From Hylemonella sp. UBA6679 (GTDB lineage Bacteria; Pseudomonadota; Gammaproteobacteria; Burkholderiales; Burkholderiaceae_C): a stretch of 12,129 nt of DNA. The position numbers and the translations under genes were made by a program. The stretch's first letter is position 1, and each line of letters opens with the position of its first letter. The notes beneath the pieces are model-generated. The model had not been told where the DNA came from. It was given only the letters and a program-made list of their open reading frames with translations, and did not search any database. Location: contig DKJZ01000021.1 in NCBI GenBank assembly GCA_002454975.1, positions 1 through 12,129 of the forward strand, read 5' to 3'. Below are positions 1-6,496 of this stretch, piece by piece.

Positions 1-1
1 G

Positions 2-826
2 GTGAGCTGCTGGAACCCGTTCGACAACTACGGCGAGGAGTACGACCGCGCCGCCGACAAGTACTTCGGCAACGGCCGGCGCCCGACCATCGCCGAGACC
101 GTTGCCTATTACCGCGAGCGCAACCTGGGCCTGGTGATGTTCACGGTGGACAGTGAGTCGCAATTGGGGCGCCGCCGCATACCCAATGAAGAGATTGCTG
201 AGGCTGCGCAAAAGAACGCCGACATGATGATGTGCTTTGCCAGCATCGACCCGCACAAAGGCAAGATGGGTGCGCGTGAGGCCGAGCGCTTGATCAAAGA
301 GCACAACGTCAAGGGCTTCAAGTTTCACCCCACGGTGCAGGGCTACCACCCCTACGACAAGATGGCCTGGCCGATTTACGAGGTCATCAACGCGCACGGC
401 CTGCCTGCGATTTTTCACACCGGGCACAGCGGCATAGGCAGCGGCATGCGTTGCGGTGGCGGTTTGCGTTTGGCCTACAGCAACCCCATGCACCTCGACG
501 ATGTGGCCATTGATTTCCCCGACATGCAAATCGTCATGGCGCACCCGAGTTTTCCGTGGCAAGACGAGGCGCTGAGCGTGGCCACCCACAAGCCCAATGT
601 CTGGCTCGACCTGTCGGGCTGGAGCCCGAAGTATTTCCCCAAGCAGCTCGTGCAGTACGCCAACACCTTGCTCAAAGACCGGGTGCTGTTTGGCAGCGAC
701 TACCCGCTCATCACGCCCGAGCGTTGGATGGCCGACTTTCAGGAAGCGGGCTTCAAGCCCGAGGTGATGCCTGGCATCCTCAAAGACAACGCGGTGCGCT
801 TGCTCAAGTTGGACACACCTGCCTGA
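2..826 (+). CDS. Amidohydrolase family protein, 5'-truncated (phenylpropanoid-CoA hydrolase-like)
   Basis: The frame is open from the window edge to a TGA at 824-826, giving 274 residues. The GTG at position 2 is probably internal: the N-terminal H-x-H metal motif of amidohydrolase-2 TIM barrels is absent and should lie upstream. Visible core motifs are GFKFHP (residues ~101-106), HTGHSGIGSG (~140-149), AHPSFPWQDEA (~180-190), LDLSGWSPKYF (~203-213) and GSDYPL (~233-238), whose Asp is the usual catalytic/metal residue. From memory, the protein resembles the amidohydrolases annotated as 4-hydroxyphenyl-beta-ketoacyl-CoA hydrolase (CouO type), which act in non-beta-oxidative degradation of p-coumaroyl-CoA-like compounds. 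The fold is certain. The substrate is inference, supported only loosely by aromatic-catabolic genes at the other end of the window. It converges with the transferase gene ending at 874. Confidence 0.85.
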   Translation: MSCWNPFDNYGEEYDRAADKYFGNGRRPTIAETVAYYRERNLGLVMFTVDSESQLGRRRIPNEEIAEAAQKNADMMMCFASIDPHKGKMGAREAERLIKEHNVKGFKFHPTVQGYHPYDKMAWPIYEVINAHGLPAIFHTGHSGIGSGMRCGGGLRLAYSNPMHLDDVAIDFPDMQIVMAHPSFPWQDEALSVATHKPNVWLDLSGWSPKYFPKQLVQYANTLLKDRVLFGSDYPLITPERWMADFQEAGFKPEVMPGILKDNAVRLLKLDTPA

Positions 827-845
827 TTCAGGCGGAGGTACCCAT

Positions 846-899
846 CTCGCTCAGCGAGCGCCAACTTGGCGTGTCATGTGGGTGCGCCAACTTGGCGCA
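846..899. repeat. Cluster of three odd-centred palindromes at a convergent gene junction
   Basis: Three perfect palindromes, each with a single central C, lie close together: CTCGCT-C-AGCGAG (846-858, centre 852), CGCCAA-C-TTGGCG (859-871, centre 865) and TGCGCCAA-C-TTGGCGCA (883-899, centre 891). The centres are 13 and 26 bp apart. A decayed half copy, CCGCCAACTTG, follows at 907-917. The cluster spans the gap between two convergent genes and runs into the last codons of the transferase gene. As RNA the second and third would form short G+C-rich hairpins readable from both strands. A bidirectional terminator role is possible, but no T-run follows, so it would not be a canonical intrinsic terminator. 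Confidence 0.6.
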
Positions 900-1536
900 T
901 GGGATCCGCCAACTTGAAGGCCGGCAGCGCGTCGAGCGTGTGCATGATGCGGTCGATGGTGGGCGTGTTGTTGTTGGGAATTTTGAAGACCCGCATGACC
1001 GCCACCACGCTGGCCAAGCAAATGTCGGCCATGCTGAGCACCTCGCCGTGGCAGTAGGTGCCGGTCTCAGGCTCGGTGACCAGGCGTTGCTCCACGGCTT
1101 GCATGCCAGTGCCAAACCACTGCAGCTGCCAAGCACGCCAAGCAGCGTCATCAAACCCGCCTGTGGTGGTGAGGTATTTTTTCACCCGTGGGGTCACCAG
1201 CGGATGCGTGTCAGACACCAGCATGCCAGCCAGCGAGCGCACCCGGGCACGCGCGTGCAGGCCTGACGGCAGCAAGGCAGGCGAGGGCTGCAGCTCTTCA
1301 AGAAACTCCAGAATCGCCATGGACTGCGTGATGGGCGCGTGGCCCTTGTCGACCAAGGCCGGAATGGCGCCCAAGGGGTTGATGTTTAAAAACTCGGGGC
1401 TGCGGTGCTCGCCGCTGTCGATGTTGACCAGGTGCTCTTTCACGGCCATGCCCTTGAGGTGCATGGCCACACGCACGCGGTACGTGGCCGAGGTGCGCCA
1501 AAAGGCGTAAAGCTCAAAGCGGTCGGCATCGGTCAT
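874..1536 (-). CDS. maiA: Zeta-class glutathione S-transferase / maleylacetoacetate isomerase-like
   Basis: The 220-residue protein has the length and two-domain layout of MaiA/GSTZ enzymes: a thioredoxin-like N-terminal domain (~8-85) and an all-helical C-terminal domain (~95-210). The family motif R-x-S-x-x-x-R-V-R appears as RTSATYRVRVA (14-24). The glutathione-binding QS (71-72) sits in ITQSMAILEFLEE, and INPLGAIPALV (52-62) carries the cis-Pro. The zeta-class SSCS is TSAT here, so the usual active-site Cys is Ala; maleylpyruvate isomerases also lack this Cys. Such enzymes use glutathione to convert cis to trans intermediates in tyrosine/homogentisate or gentisate breakdown. Substrate cannot be decided, as no homogentisate or gentisate genes are nearby. 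The ATG at 1536 has AGGGAG upstream. It is the last gene of a four-gene minus-strand block, 27 bp after the phosphatase. The C-terminal codons run through the palindrome cluster. Confidence 0.85.
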   Translation of the reverse strand: MTDADRFELYAFWRTSATYRVRVAMHLKGMAVKEHLVNIDSGEHRSPEFLNINPLGAIPALVDKGHAPITQSMAILEFLEELQPSPALLPSGLHARARVRSLAGMLVSDTHPLVTPRVKKYLTTTGGFDDAAWRAWQLQWFGTGMQAVEQRLVTEPETGTYCHGEVLSMADICLASVVAVMRVFKIPNNNTPTIDRIMHTLDALPAFKLADPMRQVGAPT

Positions 1537-1563
1537 GGCTGGCTCCCTGTGATGTGCAAACGT

Positions 1564-2187
1564 TCAATGTAACTGAAGGCGGCCCGGCGCTGCTGGCTCA
1601 AAGGCGGGCACATGCAGGTGCTCAAAGCCTAGCACGCGGCCGCGCGCATCCACCCGTGCCAGCACCATGTCGCCACTGCCCACATGCGCGCCAGCGTAAG
1701 CCTGGATGTTGACGTTGTGCGTGACCAAAATCAGGGCCTTGGGCTTGCTGCGCCGCTGGGCCACTAAGGCTTGCAGGGCTGCGGTGGTGGCCTGGGTTTG
1801 TGATGGGTTTTCAAAAAACGAAGCCAAAGCATCCACCACTTGGTGCTCGCCATAGCCCAGGCCGCGGGCGGTGTCTTGGCAGCGGCACCACGCGCTGCTG
1901 AGCACGTCGGCCTGCGTCACACCCTGGGCTTTGAGCCAGGCACCCGCCCGCGCCGCCTCTTGGTGGCCTTGCGCGCTGAGGTTGCGTTGGGTGCGGCAGT
2001 CGTCGAGCTTGAAGCCAGCGGGGTCGCTCACGCCTGGTGCCGTGGCGTGGCGCATCAGCAGCACATGCCCGTCACGCAGTTTGTTGGCCAGCTCGCTAGC
2101 CATGGCGGGTGCTAAGCTGGCCATCAAGCACAGCACAGCCAGGGCGCGCCACAGGCTGGGCACAAGGGGTTTCAAGGAGTGTTTCAT
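1564..2187 (-). CDS. Secreted histidine phosphatase family protein (phosphoglycerate mutase-like)
   Basis: A 207-residue protein beginning with a Sec-type signal peptide: basic start MKHSLK, a hydrophobic stretch to about residue 26 and likely cleavage after APAMA (residue 30). It is therefore probably periplasmic. The mature part carries the phospho-acceptor motif LLMRHATAPG (Arg46-His47; the usual RHG reads RHA), LSSAWCRCQDTA with the second phosphate-binding Arg (102), and the distal catalytic His157 in LVTHNVNIQAY. These are the core residues of the phosphoglycerate mutase-like superfamily. The mature domain is short, like SixA-type or small secreted members, so the substrate is unknown. 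An ATG at 2205 would add six residues and overlap the upstream gene. I chose the ATG at 2187 because it gives a cleaner signal peptide and sits 4 bp after the preceding stop codon, implying translational coupling. Confidence 0.85.
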   Translation of the reverse strand: MKHSLKPLVPSLWRALAVLCLMASLAPAMASELANKLRDGHVLLMRHATAPGVSDPAGFKLDDCRTQRNLSAQGHQEAARAGAWLKAQGVTQADVLSSAWCRCQDTARGLGYGEHQVVDALASFFENPSQTQATTAALQALVAQRRSKPKALILVTHNVNIQAYAGAHVGSGDMVLARVDARGRVLGFEHLHVPAFEPAAPGRLQLH

Positions 2188-2191
2188 GGTG

Positions 2192-3116
2192 CTAGTTTGC
2201 CGCATACACCAGCACCTTCAAGGCCCGATCGTTGTCGATGTCGGCAAACACCTCGGGGTTGGCCACGCGCTGCACAAAGCGCAGCTCTGGGGCAAGCGCC
2301 TCAACCTGGGACTGCACGAAGTCCAGGCCAAGCTCGGGGGCGTTGAGGCACAGCACCGCGTGCCCACCAGCATCCAACAAATCAGGCAAACGTTTGATGA
2401 GACGTGCGTAATCTTTGGTGGCCACAAAGCTGCCTTTTTGGTAGCTGGGCGGGTCGACGATGACCAGGTCGTAAGGCCCGTGGCGATTGATCTTGCCCCA
2501 GGAGCTGAAGATGTCATGCGCCATAAAACTCGCGCCGCCACGCACACCATTGAGGGGGTGGTTGTCCTGGCCAATGGCCAATGGCCAAGGCGCCAGCGCT
2601 CATGTCCACATTCACCACAGAACGCGCGCCGGCTTGCAGCGCCACCACAGAAAACCCGCAGGTGTACGCAAAGAGGTTGAGCACCTTCATGCCGGGCGTT
2701 TTGGCTGCATGCGCGCGCACCCATTGCCGGCCGTTGGCCATGTCCAAAAATAAGCCGTGGTTTTGGCCTCGCAGCACGTGCACGCGGTAGCGCGTGCCTT
2801 GCTCGCTCACGATGTGCGGGTCGCTCACCTCGCCACACAGCAGCGAGGTCACAGCGCGGCCCTCAAGCCGAGTTTGAAACACGGCATTGAGGGTGGCTTG
2901 TGGGTCGAGTTGTGCCAGGCGCTGCGCAAGCGCGGCTTGAATCACGGCCACCTCGTCGGGCGGCACTTCTTTGAAACTGGTGAGCACCCACACCGGTGGG
3001 TAGGCGTCGAGCGACCAGTGCTCGCACCCGGGGTGCAAGCCACCACGGCCGTGGAAGATGCGCGTGGCATCTTGCGGCAAAGCCATGGTGGCAATCGTGC
3101 TTAGCAGCGCCTGCAT
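2192..3116 (-). pseudogene. Class I SAM-dependent (rRNA-type) methyltransferase, frameshifted by a 7-bp duplication
   Basis: Two overlapping frames together make one methyltransferase. The N-terminal frame (from ATG 3116) holds the SAM-binding motif VLNLFAYTCGFS (~145-156) and the acidic residue of NVDMS (~171). Soon after AGALAIG it diverges and stops at 2514. The other frame continues with QDNHPLNGVRGGASF, the catalytic-type motif VDPPSYQKGSF (~218-228) and the C-terminus ending RALKVLVYAAN. The switch lies in three tandem copies of TTGGCCA (2588-2568). Removing one copy (925 to 918 nt) restores a single frame of 305 residues. The family is the RlmI-like 23S rRNA cytosine-5 methyltransferase group (Methyltrans_SAM), but the protein is shorter than E. 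coli RlmI and shows no PUA domain. As sequenced, the product would be a truncated 200-residue protein lacking the catalytic motif. The cause could be true inactivation, slippage variation or a sequencing error. It lies 16 bp after the methionine synthase-like gene. Confidence 0.88.
2568..2588. repeat. 7-bp tandem repeat, 3 perfect copies, inside the methyltransferase gene
   Basis: TGGCCAA occurs three times head to tail on the plus strand at 2568-2574, 2575-2581 and 2582-2588, read as TTGGCCA in the gene. Each unit contains the palindrome TGGCCA. Because 7 is not a multiple of 3, copy number sets the downstream reading frame. Two copies (or five) join the two halves of the methyltransferase in frame, whereas the three copies seen here do not. 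This is a classic substrate for replication slippage. Confidence 0.95.
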
Positions 3117-3132
3117 AACGGGCGCTGCGCGT

Positions 3133-4257
3133 TCAGGTGCTGCCCCAAACGTCTTGTGCAGTCTCGATCACCAAGCGCAGCTTGGCGCGCTGGGCTTCCA
3201 CGGCGATGTCGTTGCCGTGCACCGTGCTGGAAAAGCCGCACTGGGGCGAGAGGCAAAGTTGGTCGAGGGGCGCGTACTGTGCCGCTTCGTCGATGCGGCG
3301 CTTGAGGTCGTCTTTGGACTCCATCGCACCAAACTTGGTGGTGACCAGGCCGAGCACCACGATCTTGCCTTTGGGCAAGAAGCGCAGGGGGCGGAAGTCG
3401 CCTGAGCGGTCGTCGTCGTACTCCAAAAAGTACGCGTCCAAATTCATCTCAGACAGCAGCGCTTCGGCCACCGGCTCGTAATTGCCCGAGGCGGCGTGGG
3501 TGCTCTTGAAGTTGCCGCGGCACAGGTGCATGGCCAGGGTCATGCCCGCGGGCTTGTGCGCCACCACTTTGTTGATGAACATGGCGTAGCGGTGTGGCAG
3601 TTCGTTGGGGTCGTCACCGCGCAGACGGGCGGCTTCGCGCATTTTGTCGTCGCACAAATAAGCCAGGTTGGTGTCGTCCATTTGCACATAGGTGCAGCCG
3701 GCATCGGCCAGGCTCTTGAGCTCATCGCCGTAGGCTTTGGCCACGTCGTCGTAAAACGCCGGGTCAAGCTCGGGGTAGTGTTGTTTGCTGATACCTGCGC
3801 GCCCGCCGCGGAAATGCAGCATGGTGGGTGAGGGGATGGTGACCTTGGCCACCGCGCCTTTGGCGGTGATTTGGCTCTTGAGGTAGTCAAAGTCGGCGCG
3901 CTGGATGTCTTTGACATGGCGTACTTTGTCCACCACACGCATCACCGGAGGCGCGAGCTCTTGGGTGCCATCGGGTTTTTGGATGGTGACCGGAATGTCG
4001 GTTTTTACGCCACCGATTTGCTCGAGAAAGTCGATGTGAAAGTAGGTGCGACGGAACTCACCATCGGTGATGCTTTGCAGGCCCACGTCTTCTTGAAACT
4101 TCACAATCTCGGTGATGGCTTTGTCTTCCACCAAGCGCAGTTGCTCTGCGGTGATTTGGCCGGCGGCCTTTTGGGCGCGCGCATCCAGCAAATACTTGGG
4201 GCGCAGAAAACTTCCGACGTGGTCGGCACGAAAGGGTGGGGTGGTTCGCTGGGTCAT
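3133..4257 (-). CDS. MetE-like cobalamin-independent methionine synthase, catalytic domain only
   Basis: The 374-residue protein corresponds to the C-terminal catalytic barrel of MetE, about half the length of the full two-domain enzyme. It resembles the B. subtilis YxjG/YxjH group. The zinc/thiol-binding set is complete: His244 and Cys246 in MHLCRGN, Glu279 in FLEYDDDR, and Cys340 in LSPQCGF. Other conserved segments are FRADHVGSFLRP (9-20), TDGEFRR (64-70) and QMDDTNLAYL (192-201). It should transfer a methyl group to homocysteine or a related thiol. Without the N-terminal MetE domain it may not use polyglutamylated methyl-folate, so the donor is open. The ATG at 4257 is preferred over an upstream in-frame ATG at 4344, because the extra 29 residues do not resemble the family and would cover the promoter region. 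It is the first gene of the minus-strand block and is divergent from the transporter operon. Confidence 0.88.
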   Translation of the reverse strand: MTQRTTPPFRADHVGSFLRPKYLLDARAQKAAGQITAEQLRLVEDKAITEIVKFQEDVGLQSITDGEFRRTYFHIDFLEQIGGVKTDIPVTIQKPDGTQELAPPVMRVVDKVRHVKDIQRADFDYLKSQITAKGAVAKVTIPSPTMLHFRGGRAGISKQHYPELDPAFYDDVAKAYGDELKSLADAGCTYVQMDDTNLAYLCDDKMREAARLRGDDPNELPHRYAMFINKVVAHKPAGMTLAMHLCRGNFKSTHAASGNYEPVAEALLSEMNLDAYFLEYDDDRSGDFRPLRFLPKGKIVVLGLVTTKFGAMESKDDLKRRIDEAAQYAPLDQLCLSPQCGFSSTVHGNDIAVEAQRAKLRLVIETAQDVWGST

Positions 4258-4323
4258 GGGGCTCGCTCGGGCTTGAGGTGGGTCAAAACAAAGGAAAGTG
4301 TGCGAAGAATTTCGACGGCATTC

Positions 4324-4351
4324 AGTATAAGGAATAGTACGCACAATACAA
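4324..4351 (-). promoter_or_regulatory. Candidate sigma70-type promoter for the methionine synthase-led block
   Basis: On the minus strand TTGTAT (4351-4346) and TATACT (4329-4324) are separated by 16 bp, which fits -35 and -10 elements. The -10 matches 5/6 of consensus and the -35 matches 3/6. Transcription would start near 4316, leaving a leader of about 60 nt before the ATG at 4257. No S-box or other methionine riboswitch is recognisable in that short leader. This was found by eye and is only a candidate. Confidence 0.35.
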
Positions 4352-4373
4352 GTTGCTGCGCCTGTTTCATAAT
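4345..4373 (+). promoter_or_regulatory. Candidate promoter for the ABC transporter operon
   Basis: AATACA (4345-4350) and CATAAT (4368-4373) lie 17 bp apart on the plus strand, and the -10 matches 5/6 of consensus. The start would fall near 4380, leaving a leader of about 18 nt that contains the GGAG ribosome site (4388-4391) before the GTG at 4398. Its -35 box overlaps the -35 of the opposing minus-strand candidate. The rest of 4258-4397 holds no gene. It contains an imperfect palindrome, CGAAGAATTTCG (4303-4314), that could be an operator. Confidence 0.3.
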
Positions 4374-4397
4374 GACCAAAAATTTCTGGAGCATCTT

Positions 4398-5567
4398 GTG
4401 AACAAACGTTTGTTTCTGTCGACCTCGGCTGTGGCCGTGTCTGTGTTGTGCGCTGGTGCTGCCCTCGCAGCTGAGCCTTTCAAGATTGGCTTGATTTTGC
4501 CCATGACGGGTCAGCAAGCCTCCACCGGCCGCCAGATTGAGGCCGCTGCACGGCTCTACATGGCCCAAAACGGCGACACTGTGGCCGGTCGCAAAGTCGA
4601 GCTGATCGTCAAAGACGACACCAGCGTGCCCGACGTCACCAAGCGCATTGCGCAAGAGCTGGTGGTCAACGACAAGGTCAATGTGCTGGCCGGTTTTGGC
4701 ATCACGCCCTCGGCCCTGGCCACTGCGCCCATTGCCACCCAGTCGAAAACACCGCAGGTGGTGATGGCTGCTGCCACGTCCAGCATCACCCAGGCTTCGC
4801 CCTACATTGTGCGCACCAGCTTCACGCTGCCCCAGGCCTCGGTGTCCATGGCCGATTGGGCGCCCAAAAACGGCATCAAAAAAGTGGTCACCCTGGTGAG
4901 CGACTACGGCCCTGGCATTGATGCCGAGAAGTTCTTCAAAGACCGCTTCATGTTCAATGGCGGCACGGTGGTGGAGTCTTTGCGCGTGCCCCTGCGCAAC
5001 CCCGACTTCGCGCCTTTCTTGCAAAAAGTGCGTGATGCCAAGCCCGATGGCTTGTTTGTGTTTGTGCCTTCGGGTGCGGGTGCAGCGGTCATGAAGCAGT
5101 TTCTTGAGCGCGGCATGGACAAGGCCGGCATCAAGCTCATTGGCACGGGCGACATCACCGATGACGACCAGTTGAACGACATGGGCGACGGCGCCATTGG
5201 CGTGGTGACCTCGCACCACTACTCGGCCTCGCACGACTCGGCTGCCAACAAAAAGTTTGTGGAGGCTTTCCAAAAGGCCAACAAGGGCATGCGCCCCAAC
5301 TTCATGGCCGTGGGTGGCTACGACGGCATGCGTGTGATTTACGAAGCCCTCAAAACCACCAAAGGGCAGGGCGGTGGCGACGCGCTGCTGGCGGCCATGA
5401 AAGGCCAGTTGTTTGAGAGCCCACGCGGCCCGATGTTCATCGACGCGCAAACCCGCGACGTGGTGCAAAACATTTATTTGCGCAAGGTTGAAAAGGTCAA
5501 CGGCCAGCTCTACAACCAAGAATTTGACGTGATCAAAGACGTCAAAGACCCGGGCAAAACCCGTTAA
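4398..5567 (+). CDS. HAAT-family ABC transporter periplasmic substrate-binding protein (LivJ/K-like)
   Basis: The 389-residue protein starts at GTG 4398, with GGAG six bases upstream. A clear Sec signal peptide, MNKRLFLSTSAVAVSVLC then AGAALA, is cleaved before AEPFKIG. The mature protein is a type I periplasmic binding fold (Peripla_BP_6). It opens with FKIGLILPMTGQQASTGRQI, the usual first strand and ligand-binding loop, and contains LVVNDKVNVLAGFG (~94-107), VTLVSDYGPGIDAEKFF (~161-177) and GYDGMRVIYEAL near the C-terminus. Proteins of this type deliver branched-chain amino acids, amides or aromatic acids to LivHMGF. The family is sure, but the ligand is not readable from sequence. Nearby ligJ and the amidohydrolase make an aromatic acid plausible. 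A TTG at 4353 would add 15 residues before the signal peptide and is unlikely. It is the first gene of the five-gene operon. Confidence 0.92.
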   Translation: MNKRLFLSTSAVAVSVLCAGAALAAEPFKIGLILPMTGQQASTGRQIEAAARLYMAQNGDTVAGRKVELIVKDDTSVPDVTKRIAQELVVNDKVNVLAGFGITPSALATAPIATQSKTPQVVMAAATSSITQASPYIVRTSFTLPQASVSMADWAPKNGIKKVVTLVSDYGPGIDAEKFFKDRFMFNGGTVVESLRVPLRNPDFAPFLQKVRDAKPDGLFVFVPSGAGAAVMKQFLERGMDKAGIKLIGTGDITDDDQLNDMGDGAIGVVTSHHYSASHDSAANKKFVEAFQKANKGMRPNFMAVGGYDGMRVIYEALKTTKGQGGGDALLAAMKGQLFESPRGPMFIDAQTRDVVQNIYLRKVEKVNGQLYNQEFDVIKDVKDPGKTR

Positions 5568-5585
5568 ACCTTCTCCTCTGGCTTG

Positions 5586-5614
5586 GCGCCTGCCAGCGCA
5601 TTTGCTGGCGGCGC
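5586..5614 (+). promoter_or_regulatory. Intercistronic hairpin between binding-protein and permease genes
   Basis: The 56-bp gap after the binding-protein gene contains a near-perfect stem. Outer arms GCGCC (5586-5590) and GGCGC (5610-5614) enclose inner arms GCCAGC (5592-5597) and GCTGGC (5604-5609), with one bulged T at 5591 and a 6-nt loop, GCATTT. The stem has 11 pairs, nearly all G-C, and no following U-run. Such hairpins after periplasmic binding-protein genes commonly stabilise the upstream mRNA or lower downstream expression so that binding protein exceeds permease. The role here is inferred from position. livH starts 10 bases later without an obvious ribosome site. Confidence 0.65.
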
Positions 5615-5623
5615 ACCCTTTGC

Positions 5624-6496
5624 ATGCTCACCCTACTTTTTGACGGCATCGCCTACGGCATGCTCTTGTTCATCCTGGCCGTAGGCTTGGCTGTGACCAT
5701 GGGTTTGATGAATTTCATCAACCTGGCGCACGGGGCTTTTGCCATGGTGGGCGGCTACGCCACGGTGGTGCTCATGCAGCGCTACCAGATGCCGTTTTTG
5801 TGGTGCTTGCCCATTGCGTTTGGTTTGTCCGCCTTGATCGGCGCGCTTTTGGAGCGCAGCTTGTACCGACCCATGTACAAGCGCCCCCACCTCGACCAGG
5901 TGCTGTTCACCATCGGCCTGACCTTCATGGCCGTGGCCGCCATGGACTACGCCATGGGTTCAAGCCAGCAAATCGTGCAGCTGCCCGAGTGGCTCAAGGG
6001 CCGCACCGAATTGGGCGAGGGCGCCTGGACGCTGGGCATGGGTCACTACCGCTTGTTCATCATCGCCGTGTGCGCCGCGCTCACCCTGGGCCTGCAGTTT
6101 GTGCTGGCCAAAACCCGTTTTGGCAGCCGCTTACGCGCCGCCGTGGACGACCAGCGCGTGGCCGCTGGCCTAGGCATCAATGTGAACATGGTGTTTTTGA
6201 GCACCTTCGCGGTGGGCTCGGGCCTGGCGGGTTTGGGGGGCGCCTTGGGTGCAGAGGTGCTGGGGCTGGACCCCACCTTCCCCTTGAAATTCATGGTGTA
6301 TTTTTTGATTGTGGTGGCTATGGGCGGCACCACCTCCATCACCGGCCCGCTGTTGGCGGCCTTGCTCTTGGGCATTGCCGATGTGGCGGGCAAGTACTAC
6401 ATCCCTAAGTTGGGCGCTTTCATTGTGTACAGCCTCATGATCGCCATCCTCATCTGGCGCCCGCAAGGCCTGTTTGTGCGCAAAGGGGGCAAATGA
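5624..6496 (+). CDS. livH: HAAT-family ABC transporter permease LivH
   Basis: A 290-residue, strongly hydrophobic protein with about eight predicted membrane segments. The first part carries the LivH signature GLAVTMGLMNFINLAHGAFAMVGGY in its first ~45 residues, and it ends in LMIAILIWRPQGLFVRKGGK, typical of the family. The loop FGSRLRAAVDDQRVAAGLGIN (about 163-186) matches the EAA-like coupling region that contacts the ATPases. It forms the inner-membrane channel with LivM. The ATG at 5624 is the first good start and lacks a strong ribosome site. Translation may depend on readthrough from the upstream gene, past the hairpin. The end overlaps the next gene by four bases (ATGA). Confidence 0.93.
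   Translation: MLTLLFDGIAYGMLLFILAVGLAVTMGLMNFINLAHGAFAMVGGYATVVLMQRYQMPFLWCLPIAFGLSALIGALLERSLYRPMYKRPHLDQVLFTIGLTFMAVAAMDYAMGSSQQIVQLPEWLKGRTELGEGAWTLGMGHYRLFIIAVCAALTLGLQFVLAKTRFGSRLRAAVDDQRVAAGLGINVNMVFLSTFAVGSGLAGLGGALGAEVLGLDPTFPLKFMVYFLIVVAMGGTTSITGPLLAALLLGIADVAGKYYIPKLGAFIVYSLMIAILIWRPQGLFVRKGGK

Noticed and set aside
2..4. GTG at position 2 as the true amidohydrolase start
   Set aside because: The metal-binding N-terminus of the family would be missing, and the frame reaches the window edge, so the gene almost certainly begins upstream.
556..1266. Plus-strand open frame crossing the amidohydrolase end and the transferase gene
   Set aside because: It overlaps two well-supported genes in other frames and shows Arg/Ala/His-rich low-complexity composition.
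2192..2514. Programmed ribosomal frameshifting to make full-length methyltransferase
   Set aside because: There is no slippery heptamer of the X-XXY-YYZ type. The exact extra 7-bp repeat explains the frame change more simply.
1871..2680. Plus-strand open frame antisense to the phosphatase and methyltransferase genes
   Set aside because: No domain is visible, and it spans two recognised genes on the other strand.
4258..4320. SAM (S-box) riboswitch ahead of the methionine synthase-like gene
   Set aside because: The leader is about 60 nt, too short, and no conserved S-box helices were seen.
4258..4344. 29-residue N-terminal extension of the methionine synthase-like protein
   Set aside because: The extension does not resemble the family, and MTQRTTPPFRADHVGS at 4257 matches the usual start region.
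4254..5519. Long minus-strand open frame (about 421 codons) opposite the binding-protein gene
   Set aside because: It is antisense to a clear, signal-peptide-bearing binding protein. Its His/Val/Ala/Gly-rich composition is typical of a shadow frame in G+C-rich DNA, and no motif is recognisable.
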